From positions 1-6,191 of the forward strand of contig JAFTCS010000105.1 in assembly GCA_017454565.1 (NCBI GenBank): a stretch of DNA of 6,191 nucleotides, read 5' to 3'. The position numbers were made by a program, and so were the translations under genes. This DNA is from Clostridia bacterium (lineage in GTDB: Bacteria > Bacillota > Clostridia > Oscillospirales > Acutalibacteraceae). Within the stretch, counting starts at the first letter, position 1; every line of letters starts with the position of its first letter. This document shows, piece after piece, positions 1 through 5,122 of the stretch. The notes beneath the pieces were generated by a model. It made no database searches and was not told where the DNA came from. It saw nothing but the letters and a program-made list of their open reading frames with translations.

Positions 1-2
1 GC

Positions 3-1001
3 AAGTGGTCTGCAAAGGATGACGAGGAGCTGGCACAGCTTCTTAACGAGGGCAAGATCAATGCCGAGAAAATGCTCAAGGAAAGCTACAACAGAAACGA
101 CTACGAAAAAGATCAGCTCAAAGAGATCGACGCCATCATAAAGAAGTATATGGAGCGCATCAACGAGGCTTCAAAGGCTTCCGAGATAAATGATCTTTAT
201 GCTCAGGCTGTTGCCGAGATACAGCTTATCAAAACAAAGAGTCAGGTATCCGCCGAGAATGAAGCCAGCAAGAAAGCAATTGAGGAGTCCAAGAAGCAGG
301 AAAGCGAAGAGGCTCTAAATCAGGCTAAGGAATCGGCAGCTTATGAGCTGAGAGTTTCGGTGGCAGGCAATGAGTACCATATTGCCGAGTACAACAAGGT
401 GCAGGATCTCCTTGATAAGTACATCAACAATATAAACAACGCCAAGACCGTTCAGGAGGTCAACAAGCTCAAAGCCGAGGGCCTTAAAGAGCTGGCAAAA
501 ATAAAGACAGTTGAAGAGAGCAGCAATGAAAGCAGCGAGGAGGAATCCTCAAAGCCGGAATCCTCAAAGCCGGAATCCTCTGAACAGGAATCCTCAAAGC
601 CGGAATCCTCAAAGCCGGAATCCTCTGAAGAGGAATCTTCAAAGCCGGAGTCCTCTGAGGAAGAGTCGTCAAAGCCGGAGTCTTCAGTAACTGAGGAGGA
701 GAAGCTGAATAATTACCGCAAGAGAGCGATCGCATCCATCAACTCCTACATGGACATTGACAGCCTGTCATCTGAGAATCAGGCTGCTGCCAAGGCGGTA
801 ATAGCAAGCTATACCTACTATATCAACAATTCTGATGACTATGGTGAGATCGATGAATATGTAGATCTTGCCAAGGATAAACTTGCCGATATCTATGACA
901 GCGATCAGTCGCAGCCCGAAAGCAGCGAGCCTGTTGAAAGCAGCAAGCCGGATGAAAACAGCGAAAATCAGCAAAGCGAAAACGAGACCAGCGGTGATTG
1001 A
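3..1001 (+). CDS. C-terminal part of a surface protein, probably a sortase-B-like paralogue of the next gene (5' end outside window)
   Basis: The reading frame is open from the window edge (frame of position 3) to the TGA at 999-1001, giving 332 visible residues; the first internal ATG (72) is not the real start. The first visible residues, KWSAKDDEE, match KWSAKDDED at residues 354-362 of the downstream sortase, just after its catalytic domain. By inference this is the C-terminal extension of a tandem sortase paralogue whose catalytic part lies upstream. The visible part holds three helical units of about 50-65 residues (87-236, 336-509, 705-893), each ending in a pattern like INNAKTVQEVNKLKAEGL, reminiscent of small three-helix surface modules such as DUF1542/FIVAR. 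Between units two and three lies a low-complexity ESSKP repeat, and the C-terminus is again Ser/Glu/Pro-rich. There is no LPXTG-type sorting signal and no C-terminal membrane helix, so any anchoring must be N-terminal. Coding status is very sure; the sortase assignment is indirect. Confidence 0.8.
   Translation, partial: KWSAKDDEELAQLLNEGKINAEKMLKESYNRNDYEKDQLKEIDAIIKKYMERINEASKASEINDLYAQAVAEIQLIKTKSQVSAENEASKKAIEESKKQESEEALNQAKESAAYELRVSVAGNEYHIAEYNKVQDLLDKYINNINNAKTVQEVNKLKAEGLKELAKIKTVEESSNESSEEESSKPESSKPESSEQESSKPESSKPESSEEESSKPESSEEESSKPESSVTEEEKLNNYRKRAIASINSYMDIDSLSSENQAAAKAVIASYTYYINNSDDYGEIDEYVDLAKDKLADIYDSDQSQPESSEPVESSKPDENSENQQSENETSGD
543..686 (+). repeat. 15-bp in-frame tandem repeat encoding ESSKP/ESSEE
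   Basis: Nine 15-bp units plus a partial tenth, consensus GAATCCTCAAAGCCG. The encoded pentapeptides run KP, KP, EQ, KP, KP, EE, KP, EE, KP (each preceded by ESS), so a higher-order 45-bp unit (KP-KP-E[EQ]) is visible at the start and decays toward the 3' end. The unit length is a multiple of three, so gain or loss of copies keeps the frame. The product is a flexible, charged spacer between two helical modules, likely crossing the cell wall. Confidence 0.95.
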
Positions 1002-1027
1002 TCTGATTTAAACCTTAATATTATACA
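998..1027 (+). promoter_or_regulatory. Possible promoter for the sortase gene
   Basis: TTGATC at 998-1003 overlaps the end of the upstream gene and is followed after 18 bp by TATACA at 1022-1027, a fair sigma-A-like pair. A transcript from here would begin near 1034, at the base of the hairpin's perfect stem. This is a consensus match only, and read-through from the upstream gene is equally possible. Confidence 0.3.
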
Positions 1028-1061
1028 GTACATGGCCAGAGCTATACTCTGGCCTGTATTG
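1026..1061 (+). other. Strong intergenic hairpin between the two sortase-like genes
   Basis: Perfect 8-bp stem GGCCAGAG/CTCTGGCC (1034-1041 with 1047-1054) around a CTATA loop. The stem extends outward by seven more pairs (1026-1032 with 1055-1061, one G-U) after a single bulged T at 1033. No T-run follows, so it is not a classical intrinsic terminator. It could attenuate transcription, protect an RNA 3' end, or form the 5' leader hairpin of the downstream sortase mRNA. Confidence 0.6.
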
Positions 1062-1091
1062 CCTTGAAAAAATGATCGGAGGGACGTACAA

Positions 1092-2747
1092 ATGAAAAGA
1101 TTTCACAGAATAGCCGCTGTACTGATGGCGGTCTTGTGCCTTATAAATATTGGAGGCTGTCGTTCCTCTGAGAAACCTCCGGAGGATAACGACGTCGTCG
1201 AGGAGACAAGTGCCGGGCCTTCGGAAAATGATGAGTCTTCAAAAGAAGCATCCTCAAAAAAGGATGCTTCAAAGCAGGAGACCAGCAAGAAAGAAACATC
1301 CAAGGCAAAAACATCGTCTGAGCCGGAGGAATCCGCTGTGACATCAAAGCCTCATTTAGGGCCGGTTTATGTTGACAGCTCCCGTGATGTTATATCTGAC
1401 CTTTCAAGCTACTATGCCGGCAACAGCGACACCGTGGGCTGGATAAGCGTACCCAATACCCTGACGAACAATGTTGTTTTGCAGTATAAGGACGACGCCT
1501 TTGAGGTGGCTTACGGCAGGGACCCATATTATCTTTACAAGGACTTTTACGGCAACTATTTTTTCAGCGGTTCGCTTTTTTTGGATTACAGGAGCACTAT
1601 CGAGGACAAGAACCAGCTCATTCACGGTCATTCCATGGCTGACGGTACGATGTTTGCAGGTCTGCTGTACTATGACTCTCTGAGCTTCTATCAGTCCGGT
1701 CCGGTGGTGACCTACAACACGCTTTATGAAAAAAACAAGTGGAAGATCATTTCTATTGCGACCATTAACACAAACGAAGAGCTTGGCTCTGTTTTCAGAT
1801 ACCTCAGGTCTACGTTTGCAAGCGATTATGATTTTCTGAATTATGTATATCAGATGAGGGCGCGCTCGGTGATAAACTGTCCCGTCACTGTAAACGAGAA
1901 CGATACTCTGCTGACCCTTTCGACCTGCACCGGCTACAGCTACGGTGTGGAAGGTCTGCGAATGGTGATCCTTGCGCGGAAGGTAAGGCCGGGCGAGGAT
2001 TCAAGGGTAAAGGTGAGCGACGCTTCATACGCTTCAAATCCGCTGCAGCCGGATATCTACTACCAATACTACGGCGGCACAAAACCGAATGTTACATCGT
2101 TCCAGGATGCCCTGAACAAGAAGCAGATCACCTGGTATGACGGCAAGAAAAAATGGAGCGCCAAGGATGACGAGGATCTTGTAAAAGCTCTTGCACAGAG
2201 CAAAAAGGACGCCTACAAGATGGTGACCGAGTGCTACAAGCCTGAGGAATATTATGATGAACAGCTCAGGTATATAAAGGAAGTAATTGACATCTACAAG
2301 CCTTTTGTGGACGAGGCCGAGGACTTTGCCAGAGTGAATGACCTTGTGATACAGGAGATAGCGTGTATTGAGCATGTCAAAAAAAAACCGGATAGCGTCC
2401 TGAAAGCCGAACAAAAGCAGCGTGAAGAGGAAAAAAAAAGACTTCAGCAGGAGGCTGAGCTGAAAGCCAAGGCTGAAGCTGAAGAAAAAGCGCGTCTGCA
2501 GCAGGTAGATAAGCTGAGAAAAGAGATAGTCACCGGACTGCAGGATTATGTAAAAGGCAAGCATTACCGCGAGAGCCAGCAGAAAAAGGTGGATAATCTC
2601 ATAAACACCTATAAGGAGAAAGTCTATACTACCGATGATATTGAGATACTTGAGGAAATGAAAGAGAACTCTCTCAGGCTGATCTCTGAGATACAGACCG
2701 ACGAGCAGATAAGTGCAAAAGAAAAAGCATCGGGCAAAACAGGATAG
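1092..2747 (+). CDS. Class B sortase with lipoprotein anchor and long helical C-terminal extension
   Basis: A 551-residue cysteine transpeptidase of the sortase B type, expected to act outside the membrane and join sorting-signal proteins to the wall or to each other. Residues 1-23 form a lipoprotein signal (hydrophobic stretch, then IGGC with Cys23 as the probable lipidated residue), where most class B sortases have a simple membrane helix. Residues 24-90 are a Ser/Lys/Glu-rich spacer. The catalytic domain is about 93-300: the DTVGWISVPNT block at 113-123, His180 in the HGHSM motif, Cys279 in TLSTC, and Arg290 before a hydrophobic strand. All three catalytic residues are therefore present. 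Residues 300-551, absent from typical sortases of about 250 residues, contain KWSAKDDE, a helical unit (373-430), a Lys/Glu/Gln coiled coil (437-473) and a second helical unit (474-536). GGAGGG at 1078-1083, 8 nt before the ATG, fixes the start. Substrate and sorting motif are unknown. Confidence 0.9.
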   Translation: MKRFHRIAAVLMAVLCLINIGGCRSSEKPPEDNDVVEETSAGPSENDESSKEASSKKDASKQETSKKETSKAKTSSEPEESAVTSKPHLGPVYVDSSRDVISDLSSYYAGNSDTVGWISVPNTLTNNVVLQYKDDAFEVAYGRDPYYLYKDFYGNYFFSGSLFLDYRSTIEDKNQLIHGHSMADGTMFAGLLYYDSLSFYQSGPVVTYNTLYEKNKWKIISIATINTNEELGSVFRYLRSTFASDYDFLNYVYQMRARSVINCPVTVNENDTLLTLSTCTGYSYGVEGLRMVILARKVRPGEDSRVKVSDASYASNPLQPDIYYQYYGGTKPNVTSFQDALNKKQITWYDGKKKWSAKDDEDLVKALAQSKKDAYKMVTECYKPEEYYDEQLRYIKEVIDIYKPFVDEAEDFARVNDLVIQEIACIEHVKKKPDSVLKAEQKQREEEKKRLQQEAELKAKAEAEEKARLQQVDKLRKEIVTGLQDYVKGKHYRESQQKKVDNLINTYKEKVYTTDDIEILEEMKENSLRLISEIQTDEQISAKEKASGKTG

Positions 2748-2774
2748 ACCCGGAGCGCGTTTTGAGGGATATAA

Positions 2775-3395
2775 ATGGATTACGAGATAATTTTTTATCA
2801 TTCAGGAAAAACAGCAGAAACGGAAAGACTGCTTGAAAGGAAGCTGAGCAGGATAGGTCTTGACAGAAAGACGTCAACGGCGGCAATGAGTCCTTCGGAG
2901 CTTGCACAATGCCTGAAAAAAGCGCTGAGCAGATCGTGCACAGCAGTGGTGATCGGCGGACTGGACGGAGGACGTCAGAGCACCGACAGCATACTTTCGG
3001 CGGTGCTGTCTCCAAAGGCGGGAAAACTGCACAGCGAGCGTCTGGTGGACGAGAACGGGAATGAAGCTTTTCTCATCAGGTCGGGCAGACAGTGCATAAT
3101 ACTGTTTCCGGATGAGACCGAAGTGATAGAGGAAATGCTTGACAAGCGCATGCTGGGCGAGATGAAGAAGTTCTTCGACCTTATTGAGGACGATGATGAC
3201 ACTCCTTCGATAGATGACGTGACTGTGGAGCTTAGAAAGCACCTTTCGGGAATGTCGCCGGCGGGAAGCTCATACGCTTTACGATATGCCGAGAAACAGA
3301 ACCGTGAGCTGAAACTGTTAAAAACCCTGTTCCTCAGCCTTTTTGCAGCCGGAGCGGCACTGATAGCTGCGGCGGTTATCCTATTTGCGATATGA
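2775..3395 (+). CDS. Tail-anchored membrane protein with possible MoaB/CinA-like domain
   Basis: A 206-residue protein starting 27 bp after the sortase stop, with GAGGG (2764-2768) 6 nt before the ATG, so it is probably co-transcribed with the sortase. No signal peptide is seen. Residues 1-120 recall the molybdopterin-binding fold shared by MoaB, MoeA and CinA: an N-terminal strand then GKTAETERLLERKL, VVIGGLDGG at 58-66 (compare the family GGLGPT loop) with Asp71 nearby, and GRQCIILFPDETEVIEEML at 104-122 (compare the family's LPG-x-P region). The canonical residues are only partly kept, so binding of a pterin cofactor is doubtful. Residues 121-180 are charged, with an acidic EDDDD patch at 138-142. 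Residues 184-206 are one hydrophobic helix at the very C-terminus, predicting a cytoplasmic domain held by a tail anchor. Its link to sortase function is positional only. Confidence 0.8.
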   Translation: MDYEIIFYHSGKTAETERLLERKLSRIGLDRKTSTAAMSPSELAQCLKKALSRSCTAVVIGGLDGGRQSTDSILSAVLSPKAGKLHSERLVDENGNEAFLIRSGRQCIILFPDETEVIEEMLDKRMLGEMKKFFDLIEDDDDTPSIDDVTVELRKHLSGMSPAGSSYALRYAEKQNRELKLLKTLFLSLFAAGAALIAAAVILFAI

Positions 3396-3452
3396 TAAAT
3401 GTTTTTCCTGAATCCGTGAAACTCTGAAAATGGTAAACAGCGTTTTCGGTGG

Positions 3453-3482
3453 GGTGCGGGTCTCCGGTGGAGACCCAGCGTC
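3453..3482 (+). other. Intergenic hairpin with perfect 8-bp stem
   Basis: GGGTCTCC (3458-3465) and GGAGACCC (3469-3476) form a perfect stem with a 3-nt loop. Pairing can extend by five weaker pairs if A3477 bulges. No T-run follows. It lies between the tail-anchored protein gene and the strong terminator. Its function is unknown; it may be part of a dispersed repeat. Confidence 0.5.
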
Positions 3483-3498
3483 ACGCCGGACATCAAAC

Positions 3499-3546
3499 AA
3501 AAGAGCAGCGGCTTGTTTCATCAAGGAACAAGCCGCTGCTCTTTTT
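3499..3546. terminator. Strong bidirectional intrinsic terminator
   Basis: A perfect 19-bp inverted repeat (3499-3517 with 3527-3545) with a 9-nt loop, GC-rich in the middle, starting with AAAA and ending in TTTTT (3542-3546). It ends the + strand sortase group about 100 nt after its last stop codon. Because of the A/T symmetry it should also stop - strand transcripts coming from the small peptide gene. Confidence 0.93.
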
Positions 3547-3616
3547 AAGAGAGGAGATATTATTAACTTTATGGCGTAAGCTTAGTAAAAAGGTATGCAA
3601 TGACCTATATAGGCCA

Positions 3617-3775
3617 TCAGTCTTTGTGTTCGTCGTTGTTTTCCGAAACAGACGTGCTGTTTTCCTCGGGGACGAACTCTTGTGATGCCGGCAGCGCTGC
3701 GGTCAATGCTGATGCAGTTATTACTGTGGCAAGCATAAGTGCGGATATCTTTTTTCTGAAATTACTTTCTGTCAT
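3617..3775 (-). CDS. Small exported or membrane peptide, 52 residues
   Basis: This short gene reads leftward from ATG at 3775-3773 to TGA at 3619-3617. A near-ideal ribosome binding site, AAAGGAG (complement of 3784-3790), lies exactly 8 nt upstream, which is the main reason for calling it. The peptide begins MTESNFRKKI, has a hydrophobic stretch from about residue 10 to 28 (ISALMLATVITASALTAAL), a possible signal peptidase site near ALPA-S (30/31), and an acidic, Ser/Asn-rich tail ending NDEHKD. If the signal is cleaved the mature peptide would be only about 22 residues; otherwise it is a single-pass membrane peptide. I recognise no family. It lies alone between a terminator on its 3' side and a hairpin on its 5' side, so it is probably its own transcription unit. 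The overlapping + strand frames lack comparable start signals. Confidence 0.72.
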   Translation of the reverse strand: MTESNFRKKISALMLATVITASALTAALPASQEFVPEENSTSVSENNDEHKD

Positions 3776-3858
3776 GTTCAGCGCTCCTTTGCTTTTTTCT
3801 ATGATAAAAGTATACCCCGCGGATGTAAGAAAGGTTTGAAATCTTTGTTAAATAATAA

Positions 3859-3894
3859 TAAAGCTTACCTTAAACTAATTCAAGGTAAGCTTTA
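3859..3894 (-). terminator. Terminator-like hairpin downstream of the lipoprotein gene
   Basis: AAAGCTTACCTT (3860-3871) pairs perfectly with AAGGTAAGCTTT (3882-3893) around a 10-nt loop, plus one flanking T-A pair. Read on the - strand, the stem is followed by TTATTATTT, a fair U-rich tail, so it probably ends the lipoprotein transcript and insulates the small peptide gene. On the + strand only a short CTTTT follows. Confidence 0.6.
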
Positions 3895-3900
3895 GCTTTT

Positions 3901-3973
3901 AGGCAGCACCGCACAAAGAGCGCCTTACGGCTTAGCGCCGCATCTTCGACACTGTCTTTGTGCGGCGTTGCCT
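3901..3973. repeat. Palindromic intergenic element with 19-bp imperfect terminal inverted repeats
   Basis: The left arm 3901-3919 (AGGCAGCACCGCACAAAGA) and right arm 3955-3973 pair over 19 positions with one G-T and one A-C mismatch. The 35-bp centre (3920-3954) is rich in GCGCC/GGC motifs with weak secondary pairing. The element stops 3 bp before the lipoprotein stop codon. The layout (short, folded, intergenic, no ORF) suits a REP- or MITE-like dispersed element. A transcription-ending role is less likely because no clean T-run follows on either strand. Copy number elsewhere in the genome cannot be seen here. Confidence 0.6.
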
Positions 3974-3976
3974 TTA

Positions 3977-4411
3977 TTATCTGCGGAAAATAGTCTGCTT
4001 TTTGTAGTTTACTTTATTCGTACCGGATTCTTCTTCATATTCCTGTATGGTGGCGACGATCTCATTTCCGTTGTCTGCAACATCATATACAACGGTGCCT
4101 GCTTCTATATTGCCGTGTTTTTCAATATTAATGGTCACGGTTTTGTCATCATATTCATAGGTGAAATTGATCTTGTCCCTGGCGCCGCTGTCTATGTAGC
4201 CTGTGCCGGTTTTCTTGAAAACAAGTGTGGTCTGACCGCCGTATTCAAAATCCTTGACATCCTTGGTGTAACTAAGAACACTGTCGGCATAGAGGCGTTC
4301 TTCGGCTACATGCCATTTTCCGACCGGGTTGAACGCGAAATCGGAACAGCCTGCGAGGGTAAGGACGAAAACAAGCAAAGCGATAAAACTAAAAGCGATC
4401 TTCTTTTTCAT
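3977..4411 (-). CDS. Small lipoprotein with lipocalin-like beta domain
   Basis: A 144-residue lipoprotein reading leftward. The start is ATG at 4411-4409, supported by GGAGGT (complement of 4419-4424) 7 nt upstream and by a textbook lipoprotein signal: MKKK, a hydrophobic core, then LAGC with Cys22 as the expected lipidated residue. The same frame stays open upstream to 4678 but that extension overlaps the divergent acetyltransferase and is spurious. The mature part opens with NPVGKWHVAEE, then alternating strands: TTLVFKKTGTGYI (61-73), INFTYEYDD (81-89), KTVTINIE (90-97), then VVYDVADNGNEIVATI (107-122). A GKW opening followed by a FKKTGTG strand and a Tyr/Asp-rich hairpin is typical of small lipocalin-like secreted domains common in gut Firmicutes. 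Ligand and role are unknown. It is expected on the outer face of the membrane and appears monocistronic. Confidence 0.85.
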   Translation of the reverse strand: MKKKIAFSFIALLVFVLTLAGCSDFAFNPVGKWHVAEERLYADSVLSYTKDVKDFEYGGQTTLVFKKTGTGYIDSGARDKINFTYEYDDKTVTINIEKHGNIEAGTVVYDVADNGNEIVATIQEYEEESGTNKVNYKKQTIFRR

Positions 4412-4439
4412 ATTATATACCTCCGAATGGTCTATGATA

Positions 4440-4468
4440 ATTTTACCGCTTTTTGCATGAAAAATCAA
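4440..4468 (-). promoter_or_regulatory. Sigma-A-type promoter of the lipoprotein gene
   Basis: Read on the - strand, TTGATT (complement of 4463-4468) and TAAAAT (complement of 4440-4445) are separated by exactly 17 bp. Transcription would begin near 4433, giving a leader of about 20 nt with the ribosome binding site inside it. Confidence 0.65.
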
Positions 4469-4488
4469 TAGCGTAAATCTGCTGAATG

Positions 4489-4497
4489 TGATATAAT
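4489..4497 (+). promoter_or_regulatory. Extended -10 promoter of the acetyltransferase gene
   Basis: TGATATAAT contains a perfect TATAAT (4492-4497) preceded by the extended -10 TG motif. No convincing -35 box is found 16-18 bp upstream, which is common for extended -10 promoters. It lies about 25 bp from the -35 box of the divergent lipoprotein promoter, so one bound regulator could affect both. Confidence 0.65.
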
Positions 4498-4534
4498 GTA
4501 TATGAAAATTATAAAGCAGGACTTTTTGCTGAAT

Positions 4535-4540
4535 GGAGGA
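4535..4540 (+). promoter_or_regulatory. Ribosome binding site that decides the acetyltransferase start
   Basis: GGAGGA here is 4 nt before the ATG at 4545. The earlier in-frame ATG at 4533 overlaps this motif itself and has only weak upstream purine sequence, so the later start is preferred. Confidence 0.65.
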
Positions 4541-4544
4541 TAAC

Positions 4545-5066
4545 ATGAAGCTTACACTGGAAACCGAAAGACTTATATTAAGACCCTTTGAGCCGGAGGA
4601 CGCCGAAGCAATGTTCAATGGCTGGGCAAGCGACACCGAGGTCACGAAATATCTGACATGGAATGCCCACACGAGCATAGACGAGACAAAATATCTTCTT
4701 GCGCTTTGGGAAAAGGAATACGAACAGCCGGAGCGTCTGAATTTTGCTGTTGTGCTGAAAAGTGAGGGCAGGCTGATAGGCGGGATAGACGTGGTTCGCT
4801 ATGAGGACGGCATGCCCGTGATTGGCTATGATCTGTCAAAGGCTTACTGGAACAACGGCTTTGCCACAGAAGCCTGTCGGTGCCTGATAGATTATCTTTT
4901 CGCACATGGATATTCCGCCGTAAGGATAGACGCCATGGCTGAGAATATCGGCTCAAACCGTGTTATCCTGAAGTGCGGCGGCGTCCTGCAGGAGACTGTC
5001 GAGGACTATGTGAAGCTCAAAAACCGGACTGTACAGCTGAACAGGTACATTGTCAGAGCAAAGTAA
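4545..5066 (+). CDS. GNAT-family N-acetyltransferase, RimJ/RimL type
   Basis: A 173-residue cytoplasmic enzyme (177 if the ATG at 4533 is used) that should transfer an acetyl group from acetyl-CoA to an amine. It opens with the family hallmark LETERLILRPFEPEDAEAMF, has a central beta hairpin (about 65-95: FAVVLKSEGRLIGGIDVVRY then PVIGYDL), the acetyl-CoA pyrophosphate-binding loop in YWNNGFATEA (101-110), equivalent to the usual RGKGYATEA, and the conserved NIGSNRVILKCGG (134-146), matching the N-x-x-S-x-x-V-x-x-K-x-G motif of RimJ/RimL-like members. Length is normal for the family and nothing appears truncated. The substrate cannot be told: relatives acetylate ribosomal protein N-termini, small amines or antibiotics. 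It stands alone, divergent from the lipoprotein gene and convergent with the TPM-domain gene. Confidence 0.92.
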   Translation: MKLTLETERLILRPFEPEDAEAMFNGWASDTEVTKYLTWNAHTSIDETKYLLALWEKEYEQPERLNFAVVLKSEGRLIGGIDVVRYEDGMPVIGYDLSKAYWNNGFATEACRCLIDYLFAHGYSAVRIDAMAENIGSNRVILKCGGVLQETVEDYVKLKNRTVQLNRYIVRAK

Positions 5067-5105
5067 AAAAGTCGGGCGCGGAACTGATTCCGTACCCGGC
5101 TTTTT
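5066..5105. terminator. Bidirectional intrinsic terminator between convergent genes
   Basis: An 18-position stem (5066-5083 with 5088-5105) with two wobble pairs and one C-A mismatch, a 4-nt loop CTGA, an AAAAA start and a TTTTT end. It overlaps the last base of the acetyltransferase stop codon and lies 17 bp from the end of the convergent TPM-domain gene, so it probably serves both. Confidence 0.9.
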
Positions 5106-5122
5106 GTGATAGCTTTAAGCTC

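Noticed and set aside
543..686. Short direct repeats considered as a CRISPR array
   Set aside because: Units are contiguous 15-bp in-frame codon repeats without spacers.
2034..2801. Long - strand frame of 255 residues opposite the sortase
   Set aside because: It is antisense to the Lys/Glu-rich C-terminal extension, whose codons read as Phe/Leu on the other strand; no supporting start signal.
2975..3496. - strand frame opposite the tail-anchored protein gene
   Set aside because: It starts within the intergenic hairpin region, lacks a ribosome binding site and has the Ser/Arg-rich look of an antisense shadow.
3601..3616. Near-palindrome around CCTATATAGG just after the small peptide gene, considered as an operator or attachment site
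   Set aside because: It is short, imperfect beyond 10 bp, not next to a promoter, and no integrase or regulator gene is in the window.
3449..3839. + strand frames across the 3449-3839 intergenic stretch
   Set aside because: They run through the strong terminator or oppose the small peptide gene, with no ribosome binding site; the - strand reading is much better supported.
3968..4471. Hydrophobic 167-residue + strand frame
   Set aside because: It is the complement of the lipoprotein gene, begins within the palindromic element and lacks a ribosome binding site.
4412..4678. Upstream in-frame extension of the lipoprotein gene on the - strand (to ATG at 4678)
   Set aside because: It runs through the divergent acetyltransferase and its promoter, while the ATG at 4411 has a good ribosome binding site and begins a classic lipoprotein signal.
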